NCBI GenBank assembly: GCA_021325525.1
Contig: JAJPHB010000063.1
Location: 1 to 64,000, forward strand
Source of the DNA: Alphaproteobacteria bacterium
Lineage (GTDB): Bacteria > Pseudomonadota > Alphaproteobacteria > ATCC43930 > CGMCC-115725
Reading direction: 5' to 3'
Length of the DNA: 64,000 nt
Shown here: piece after piece, positions 59,109 to 64,000 of the stretch
Layout: every line of letters starts with the position of its first letter
Position numbering within the stretch: the stretch's first letter is position 1
Notes under the pieces: model-generated
The model's input: only the letters and a program-made list of their open reading frames with translations
The model's database searches: none
What the model was told of the DNA's origin: nothing
Program-made: the position numbers and the translations under genes

Positions 59109-59878
59109 CGGGAGCCGACCGGCCTTCGCCCGTAGCGCCCGCGGCGCCGCTGACGGAGGACGGTCTCCTCGGCGGCCGCGTGCGGCTGCGCCAGCCGGCG
59201 GAGGGCTATCGCGCGGCGATCGACCCCGTCTTCCTCGCCGCCGCGGTTCCGGCGGGACCGCAGGATATGGTGCTCGATATGGGCTGCGGCGCCGGCGCCG
59301 CCTCGCTGTGCCTCGCCGCGCGCGTTGCGGGCTGCCGCATCGCCGGCTTCGATCAGCAACGCGACCTCGTCCGCCTTGCCGGCGACAACATCCAGCTCAA
59401 CGGGCTGACGGCGCGGCTCTCGGCGATGCAGGGCGATCTGCTGAACCCGCCGCCGCGCCTCGCTCCCGGCTCCTTCGACCACGTCATGGCGAACCCGCCC
59501 TTCCTCGAAGCCGCCGCGGCGACGGCCCCCGCCGATCCCGGCGCTGCCGCGGCGCGGCTCGAAGGCAAGGCGGATCTCGCGGCCTGGATCCGCGTCGCTC
59601 TGCTGATGGCGCGCGCCAAGGGCAGCATCACGATCATCCACCGCGCCGACCGCATCGAGACGGTGCTGGCGCCCCTCGCCGGCAAGGCCGGGGAGATCGC
59701 GATCTTTCCCCTCTGGCCCGGCGCCGGCAAACCCGCGAAGCGCGTCATCATCCGCGCCCGCACGCAGGTGGCGACGCCGACCCGGCTGCTGCCCGGCCTC
59801 GTGCTGCACGAGGCCGACGGGCGCTTCACGGCGGCGGCGGAAGCGGTGCTGCGCGACGCCGCGGCGCTGGAGTTTTAA
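59105..59878 (+). CDS. TrmN6/YfiC-like methyltransferase
   Basis: The 257-residue SAM-dependent methyltransferase starts at GTG within the DUF2007 stop. It has LLGGRVRLRQPAEGYRAAIDPVFLAAAV, the SAM motif VLDMGCGAGAASLCLAARV, and the N6-adenine/N5-Gln-type catalytic NPPF in FDHVMANPPFLEAA. The pattern corresponds to TrmN6 (tRNA1-Val A37 N6-methylation). Product specificity is inferred from family. Confidence 0.9.
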   Translation: MTGADRPSPVAPAAPLTEDGLLGGRVRLRQPAEGYRAAIDPVFLAAAVPAGPQDMVLDMGCGAGAASLCLAARVAGCRIAGFDQQRDLVRLAGDNIQLNGLTARLSAMQGDLLNPPPRLAPGSFDHVMANPPFLEAAAATAPADPGAAAARLEGKADLAAWIRVALLMARAKGSITIIHRADRIETVLAPLAGKAGEIAIFPLWPGAGKPAKRVIIRARTQVATPTRLLPGLVLHEADGRFTAAAEAVLRDAAALEF

Positions 59879-59893
59879 GGAGGCGCCGGGCGC

Positions 59894-60163
59894 TCAAGCG
59901 CCGCGCCGGGCGGTCAGCGAGGCGATCTGCTGCTCGCGCCATTCCTGGTCCTTGTCGGCGAGCACGCCGACGCAGGATTCGACGCAGACATCGCAGATGA
60001 AGACATCAGGTCCGGCGATGAGATGCGCCACCTCGTCGCCGGCCCGACCGCAGAAGGTGCAGGCGGGCTCCGCCGCCGTCTCGTTCTCCCCGGCGCCGAG
60101 GCGGCGGCCCAGCGCCTGCCAGATGCTGTCGCGGATCGTGCCCATCGCGGACATTATTGCCAT
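59894..60163 (-). CDS. Stand-alone ClpX-type C4 zinc finger protein
   Basis: The 89-residue protein contains one ClpX C4 zinc-binding domain: CTFCGRAGDEVAHLIAGPD then VFICDVCVESCVGVL, with the CxxC-N18-CxxC spacing of ClpX. It has no AAA domain. The N-terminal 33 residues are variable and the C-terminus is a charged helix (DQEWREQQIASL). In ClpX this domain dimerises and binds substrates and adaptors such as SspB, so a free copy could compete with or bridge to ClpXP. Several in-frame ATGs are close together (60163, 60154, 60145); the first is used. Confidence 0.82.
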   Translation of the reverse strand: MAIMSAMGTIRDSIWQALGRRLGAGENETAAEPACTFCGRAGDEVAHLIAGPDVFICDVCVESCVGVLADKDQEWREQQIASLTARRGA

Positions 60164-60210
60164 GCCGGCATGACGGCCGGCAACCCGCCCAGCCTCGGCC
60201 TCAGCTCGCT

Positions 60211-60240
60211 TTGACAGGCCGGGCCCGCGCCCACTACCAT
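60211..60240 (+). promoter_or_regulatory. Sigma-70-like promoter in the sppA leader
   Basis: TTGACA (60211-60216), 18-nt spacer, TACCAT (60235-60240) reads toward the S49 peptidase gene. A transcript from it would pass through a 150-nt leader with a terminator at 60360-60389. Confidence 0.5.
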
Positions 60241-60359
60241 GCTACCATGCGAAACCTGGGCTTCTGCGTCATGGCCGCCAACGACCCGTCGCTCGCCGCG
60301 GCGGAGCCGGAGGGGTGTTGCAGGCGCTAGCCGCGCTGCAAGGACGAATGACTGACCCG

Positions 60360-60389
60360 AGGCCCCGTCAAATGCGGCGGGGCTTTTTT
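60360..60389 (+). terminator. Intrinsic terminator within the sppA leader
   Basis: AGGCCCCG and CGGGGCTT pair around a 10-nt loop and are followed by a T run (TTTTTT at 60384-60389). Being between a promoter and a coding gene, it could be an attenuator or the end of a small RNA. A hairpin TGCAGGCG...CGCGCTGCA lies just upstream (about 60319-60340). Confidence 0.65.
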
Positions 60390-60580
60390 GGCGAGGTGAA
60401 ACCCATGGCGGCCCGCTTTTCGCGACCTTCCTCATGGTCGCCTTCTGGCCGCGGCACGCCGATCGCTTCGAGCGCGGGCGGAAGCGCTACGCCTCCGGCA
60501 GCCGGGTGCTCGAATGGCGCTCAGCCGGCGTCCCGGCGCGGGCTTGGCAACCGACGCGCGATCGACCATCTACTCCGGCT

Positions 60581-61444
60581 ATGGAGCTTCGCGATCTCGC
60601 GCGCCACATTCCGCTGGAGCGCTTCCGCAACCCGCCGCCCGTCGTCGCCGTGCTGCGCCTCAACGGCGCCATCGGCATGCGCGGGCGGCGCGGCCTCAGC
60701 CTCGCCAACAAGGCGGGGGTGATCGAGCGCGCCTTCGGACTGCGCCGGCTGGCAGCGGTGGCGCTCAGCGTCAACTCGCCCGGCGGCTCGCCCGTGCAAT
60801 CGGCCCTTCTCTATCGCCGCATCCGGCAGCTCGCCGACGAGAAGAACCTGCCGGTCTTCGCCTTCGCCGAGGACGTCGCGGCCTCCGGCGGCTATTGGCT
60901 CGCGCTTGCCGCCGACGAGATCTATGCCGAGGAGACCTCGATCCTGGGCTCGATCGGCGTCGTCAGCGCCGGCTTCGGCTTCACCGAGCTCTTGCGCCGC
61001 CTCGGCATCGACCGCCGCCTTTATACCGCCGGCGAGCGCAAATCGCTGCTCGATCCGTTCCTCGCCGAGGATCCGCGCGACGTCGAGCGCCTGACGGCGA
61101 TTCAGCGCGACATCCATCTGAGCTTCAAGGAGCATGTGAAGAGCCGCCGCGGCGCGAGGCTGAAGGGCAGCGAGGAAGAGCTCTTCAACGGCGACGTCTT
61201 CACCGGCCGCGCGGCGCTGGAGCGGGGGCTCATCGACGGCATCGGCGATCTGCGCGGCGTCATGCGCGCCCGTTTCGGCGACAAGGTTGAGCTTCGCCTC
61301 GTCGAGGACCGCCGGCGGCGCTTTCCGGCTCTGCCCTTGCCCTGGGCGGCGCGGGGCGGCTTCGGCGCGGTCGCCGGCGAGGCCGTGGGCGATTTGCTGG
61401 CGACGGTCGAGGAGCGGCTTCTCTGGGGACGCTTCGGCCTCTGA
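60581..61444 (+). CDS. S49 family peptidase (SppA/SohB-like)
   Basis: The 287-residue protein is a short SppA-type signal-peptide/membrane peptidase. It shows VVAVLRLNGAIGM at the start, AVALSVNSPGGSPVQSALLYRRIR (oxyanion strand), the nucleophile Ser in AEDVAASGGYWLALAADEIYAEETSILGSIGV and the general-base Lys region YTAGERKSLLDPF. There is no obvious transmembrane anchor, unlike SppA67K. The start at 60581 has no clear ribosome binding site, and 417 bp of upstream sequence contains the promoter/terminator pair described separately. Confidence 0.9.
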   Translation: MELRDLARHIPLERFRNPPPVVAVLRLNGAIGMRGRRGLSLANKAGVIERAFGLRRLAAVALSVNSPGGSPVQSALLYRRIRQLADEKNLPVFAFAEDVAASGGYWLALAADEIYAEETSILGSIGVVSAGFGFTELLRRLGIDRRLYTAGERKSLLDPFLAEDPRDVERLTAIQRDIHLSFKEHVKSRRGARLKGSEEELFNGDVFTGRAALERGLIDGIGDLRGVMRARFGDKVELRLVEDRRRRFPALPLPWAARGGFGAVAGEAVGDLLATVEERLLWGRFGL

Positions 61445-61491
61445 CGCGGGCTTTTCTTGACCGCGCCCGCAGCGCTCCCTAAACCCTATCC

Positions 61492-61746
61492 ATGCTCGGC
61501 CTCGGCTTCAGCAAACTCGTCCTCCTCGTCGTCGTCATTCTTCTCGTCTGGTACGGCTATAAATACGTGGCCCGGGTCGAGGAGGTCCGGCAGGCGCTCC
61601 GCCGCGCCCGCGACGCGGCCGAGGGGCGCAAGCGCGCCGGCGCCGCCCGCCTCGAGGCCGAGGACATGGTGAAGTGCCGGAGCTGCGGCACCTATGTCGC
61701 CGCGCGCGGCGCCAGCCGCTGCGGCCGCAGCGATTGCCCGTGGTGA
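61492..61746 (+). CDS. Small membrane protein with zinc ribbon (PP0621-like)
   Basis: The 84-residue protein has one N-terminal transmembrane helix (KLVLLVVVILLVWYGYKYVA, about 8-27), a charged helix and a C-terminal zinc ribbon with CRSCGTYVAA and CGRSDCPW. This is the layout of PP0621-like proteins. It is expected in the inner membrane with the ribbon in the cytoplasm or periplasm. The function is unknown. It starts 47 bp after the S49 peptidase gene. Confidence 0.75.
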   Translation: MLGLGFSKLVLLVVVILLVWYGYKYVARVEEVRQALRRARDAAEGRKRAGAARLEAEDMVKCRSCGTYVAARGASRCGRSDCPW

Positions 61747-61775
61747 GAAGCTGTCAGCTGCCGGTTCTCCGCTCT

Positions 61776-61814
61776 GCTGAAAGCTGACGGCTGATAGCTG
61801 AAAGCTGATGGCTG
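61776..61814. repeat. Tandem AGCTGA-rich repeats
   Basis: GCTGAAAGCTGACGGCTG (61776-61793) and GCTGAAAGCTGATGGCTG (61797-61814) are 18-bp direct repeats with one mismatch and a 21-bp period. Partial copies occur from 61749. The stretch fills the gap before glyQ. Confidence 0.6.
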
Positions 61815-61896
61815 CCGGGCCAGCAGCCGCGATTGACCCTCCCGAATCCCGCCGATATGGTGCGCCGCACAACAACTGCCTGCGGATAAGGCGAGA

Positions 61897-62817
61897 ATGG
61901 CGGCCGGGCCTGCGGCGGGAGCGACCAGCTTCCAGTCGATCATCCTCGAATTGCAGCGCTATTGGGCGGCGCAGGGTTGCGTCATTCTGCAGCCCTACGA
62001 CCTCGAAATGGGCGCCGGCACCTTTCATCCGGCGACGACCTTGCGGGCGCTCGGCCCCGAGCCCTGGCGCGCCGCCTATGTCCAGCCCTCGCGGCGGCCG
62101 ACCGACGGCCGCTACGGCGAGAACCCGAACCGGCTGCAGCATTATTACCAGTTCCAGGTCATCCTGAAGCCGGCGCCCGCCGACAGCCAGGCGCTTTATC
62201 TCGGCAGCCTCGCCGCGATCGGCATCGATGCCGGCCTCCACGACATCCGCTTCGTCGAGGATGATTGGGAGAGTCCGACCCTCGGCGCCGCCGGGCTCGG
62301 CTGGGAGGTCTGGCTCGACGGCATGGAGGTGAGCCAGTTCACCTATTTCCAGCAGGTGGGCGGCCTCGAATGCGATCCCGTCTCGACCGAGCTCACCTAC
62401 GGGCTCGAGCGCCTCGCCATGTATGTCCAGGGCGTCGAGAGCATCTTCGATCTCGACTTCAACGGCGCGCCCGGCGCCGGCCGCATCACCTATCGCGACG
62501 TCTTCCATCGCGCCGAGCGGGAGTTCTCCGCCTTCAATTTCGAATACGCGAACACCGGCAAGCTCTTCGAGCATTTCCGCGACGCCGAGGCGGAATGTGG
62601 CGCGCTGGTCGCGGCCGGCCTCGCGCTCCCCGCCTATGACCAATGCATGAAGGCGAGCCACATCTTCAACCTGCTCGATGCCCGCGGCGTCATCAGCGTG
62701 ACCGAGCGCGCCGCCTACATCGCCCGCGTCCGGACGCTGGCCAAGGCCTGCTGCGAGGCGTGGGTCGCGGGCGGCTCGGACATGCATCCTCCCCCCAACG
62801 GGGAGAGGGCAGGGTGA
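61897..62817 (+). CDS. glyQ: Glycyl-tRNA synthetase alpha subunit
   Basis: The 306-residue class II synthetase alpha subunit carries the catalytic domain: [36 protein letters not shown] (motif 1 region), [33 protein letters not shown] (motif 2) and [23 protein letters not shown] (motif 3). The last 14 or so residues ([13 protein letters not shown]) are encoded by a CTCCCC-hairpin repeat and differ from the usual family C-terminus, so the stop itself lies in the repeat. It pairs with GlyS to charge tRNA-Gly. Confidence 0.97.
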   Translation: MAAGPAAGATSFQSIILELQRYWAAQGCVILQPYDLEMGAGTFHPATTLRALGPEPWRAAYVQPSRRPTDGRYGENPNRLQHYYQFQVILKPAPADSQALYLGSLAAIGIDAGLHDIRFVEDDWESPTLGAAGLGWEVWLDGMEVSQFTYFQQVGGLECDPVSTELTYGLERLAMYVQGVESIFDLDFNGAPGAGRITYRDVFHRAEREFSAFNFEYANTGKLFEHFRDAEAECGALVAAGLALPAYDQCMKASHIFNLLDARGVISVTERAAYIARVRTLAKACCEAWVAGGSDMHPPPNGERAG

Positions 62818-62928
62818 CGGGGAGCCGCCGGGGCGCGATGGTTCCGAAGAGATTGACCGTGCTGCGCATCCTCCTCACCCTCCCCATGCTGCGCATGGGT
62901 CCCCTCCCTCTCCCCAAGGGGCGAGGGC
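62788..62928. repeat. Two CTCCCC-hairpin repeats between glyQ and glyS
   Basis: CCTCCCCCCAACGGGGAGAGG plus GCAGGGTGA (62788-62817) and, in opposite sense, CCTCACCCTCCCC followed by CCCTCTCCCCAAGGGGCGAGGG (62873-62928) are variants of the repeat at 35531-35640. The first copy includes the glyQ stop codon. Such elements are common between alphaproteobacterial genes. Confidence 0.65.
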
Positions 62929-62933
62929 GATAA

Positions 62934-64000
62934 ATGCCCGAGCTGCTCCTCGAGCTCTTCACCGAAGAGATCCCGGCGCGCATGCAGGCGCGGGCCGCCG
63001 AGGAGCTGCGCCGCCTCGCTATCGAAAAGCTGGCGGCGGCCCAGCTCCGCCACGGTGAGGCGCGCGCCTTCGTCACGCCGCGGCGGCTGACGCTCGTCGT
63101 CGATGGCCTGCCGGAGGCCCAGCCCGATGTCAGCGAGGAGCGGCGGGGACCGCGCGTCGGCGCGCCCTCAAAGGCGATCGAGGGCTTTTTGAAGTCAGTT
63201 GGTCTCAACTCTATTGACCAATGTGAGATCAGGCGAACTGAAAAGGGCGATTTCTATTTCACATCTTCACTGATCAAGGGCCTACCGATCCAAAGAGCTA
63301 TCGTAGAGGTGCTTGATGAAATAATCGAGGACTTTAGTTGGCCAAAATCAATGAGATGGGGAAACAATAGCTTTCGTTGGGTTCGTCCACTACGCAATAT
63401 CTTGGCTGTTGTTGATGGTGAGGCGCTGACTTTTGAACTCGATCTTAAGCGTGATCTGAAAAGCATTATCGAACCCACAGACCAGGACAAGCTGATTGCA
63501 AACAATAAGACATTTGGCCACCGCTTCCTCGCGCCTGCGCGCTTCGCCGTCACCGGCTTCGCCGATTACGCCGAGAAGCTGCGCGGCGCCTATGTCATCC
63601 TCGATCCCGCGGCGCGGCGGCAGAAGATCGCCGACGATCTGCGCCTCATGGCGCATGGGGAGGGGCTGCGCCTCAAGGAGGATCCGGCGCTGCTCGACGA
63701 GGTGACGGGGCTCGTCGAGTTTCCGGTCGTCCTTTCGGGCGCCATCGACCCCGCCTTCATGGCGCTGCCGCCCGAGGTGCTGACGACGGCGATGCGGGCG
63801 CATCAGAAATATTTCGCCTGCCTCGACAAGGCGGGGCGCCTCGCGCCGCGCTTTCTCGTCATCGCCAACAACCTCACCCGAGATGGCGGCGCCGCCATCG
63901 TCGCCGGCAACGAGCGGGTGCTGCGGGCGCGGCTGTCGGACGCGCAGTTCTTCTGGGACCAGGACCGCAAAACGCGGCTCGAAAGCCGCGTCGAGAAGCT
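62934..64000 (+). CDS. glyS: Glycyl-tRNA synthetase beta subunit (partial, runs off the window)
   Basis: The frame is open from the ATG to the window end (355 codons; the full family is about 700). It begins PELLLELFTEEIPARMQARAAEEL, the GlyS signature, and continues with FVTPRRLTLVVDGLP, PKSMRWG and RWVRPLR, GHRFLAP, VEFPVVLSGAIDPAFMALPPEVLTTAMRAHQKYF and NNLTRD. All expected blocks are in order. Residues about 83-196 are encoded by DNA of 44 % GC with AT-rich codons (63181-63520), unlike the 67-75 % GC on both sides, while the protein stays family-like and in frame. GlyS binds tRNA-Gly for GlyQ. Confidence 0.95.
   Translation, partial: MPELLLELFTEEIPARMQARAAEELRRLAIEKLAAAQLRHGEARAFVTPRRLTLVVDGLPEAQPDVSEERRGPRVGAPSKAIEGFLKSVGLNSIDQCEIRRTEKGDFYFTSSLIKGLPIQRAIVEVLDEIIEDFSWPKSMRWGNNSFRWVRPLRNILAVVDGEALTFELDLKRDLKSIIEPTDQDKLIANNKTFGHRFLAPARFAVTGFADYAEKLRGAYVILDPAARRQKIADDLRLMAHGEGLRLKEDPALLDEVTGLVEFPVVLSGAIDPAFMALPPEVLTTAMRAHQKYFACLDKAGRLAPRFLVIANNLTRDGGAAIVAGNERVLRARLSDAQFFWDQDRKTRLESRVEK
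63181..63520 (+). other. Low-GC in-frame mosaic segment inside glyS
   Basis: Hand count gives 149 G+C in 340 bases (44 %). The 60 bases before have 45 G+C (75 %) and 63541-63600 have 40 (67 %). The transition is abrupt at both ends, near the codons for EGFLKS and FGHRFLAP, both highly conserved places where homologous recombination could cross over. Codon choice inside favours AAA, GAT, ATT, AAT and TTT. There is no stop or frameshift. Confidence 0.85.

Overview
The window is a high-GC chromosomal segment, roughly 70 % GC in most genes. It almost certainly comes from an alphaproteobacterium of the Rhodospirillales/Hyphomicrobiales type. The support is a perfect CtrA box (TTAA-N7-TTAA at 37883-37897), a DUF2336 protein, split glycyl-tRNA synthetase genes (glyQ, glyS), stand-alone HisE, MlaEFD-type lipid transport, an ECF sigma factor and alphaproteobacterial short palindromic repeats. 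Genes are dense and many pairs share ATGA or GTGA start/stop overlaps. No CRISPR array, rRNA, phage or intact insertion sequence was seen. One tRNA (Pro, CGG) is present.

Layout. 1-10 kb: fused 5-oxoprolinase, GST, EamA exporter, an orphan ParA with a ribbon-helix-helix partner behind an AT-rich leader, a PAS-like protein, an ornithine-cyclodeaminase-family enzyme, then a 780-bp decayed stretch and a membrane-anchored Sel1-like protein. 10-15 kb: a DOPA-dioxygenase-like gene overlapping an aromatic ammonia-lyase homologue that lacks the MIO tripeptide, topoisomerase IB, and a divergent OmpR-type regulator/ECF sigma pair with three TTACA boxes between them.

15.8-34.9 kb is the main feature: a trehalose/alpha-glucan locus glgE - (gene remnants) - treS/mak - glgB - glgX - treZ - malQ - treY. 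It encodes the GlgE route (trehalose to maltose to maltose-1-phosphate to branched glucan) and the TreY/TreZ route back to trehalose, so one locus can in principle run a closed trehalose-glucan loop. From treS to treY the genes are translationally coupled. GlgE has an extra N-terminal GH13-like domain whose nucleophile is replaced by Val and has no conventional start codon. Between glgE and treS lie antisense fragments of a chemotaxis receptor and of a DUF5996-like protein.

35-51 kb: CreA, an FAD oxidoreductase, class II aldolase, omega-aminotransferase with a CtrA box upstream, an MHS-type MFS transporter, a dipeptide-type ABC importer (two permeases, two ATPases, no binding protein), a methyltransferase, APRT, and an MlaE-MlaF-MlaD-lipoprotein operon. 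51-64 kb: DUF2336 protein, AAA/STAND ATPase, secreted phosphoesterase, HisE, O-antigen-ligase-like protein, tRNA-Pro, polyprenyl synthase, a TrmN6-like methyltransferase, a stand-alone ClpX-type zinc finger, an S49 peptidase, glyQ and the start of glyS.

The most striking local anomaly is inside glyS. About 340 bp (63181-63520) are 44 % GC by hand count between flanks of 67-75 %, yet the frame is open and the protein stays GlyS-like. This looks like an in-frame mosaic from a low-GC donor, or an assembly chimera.
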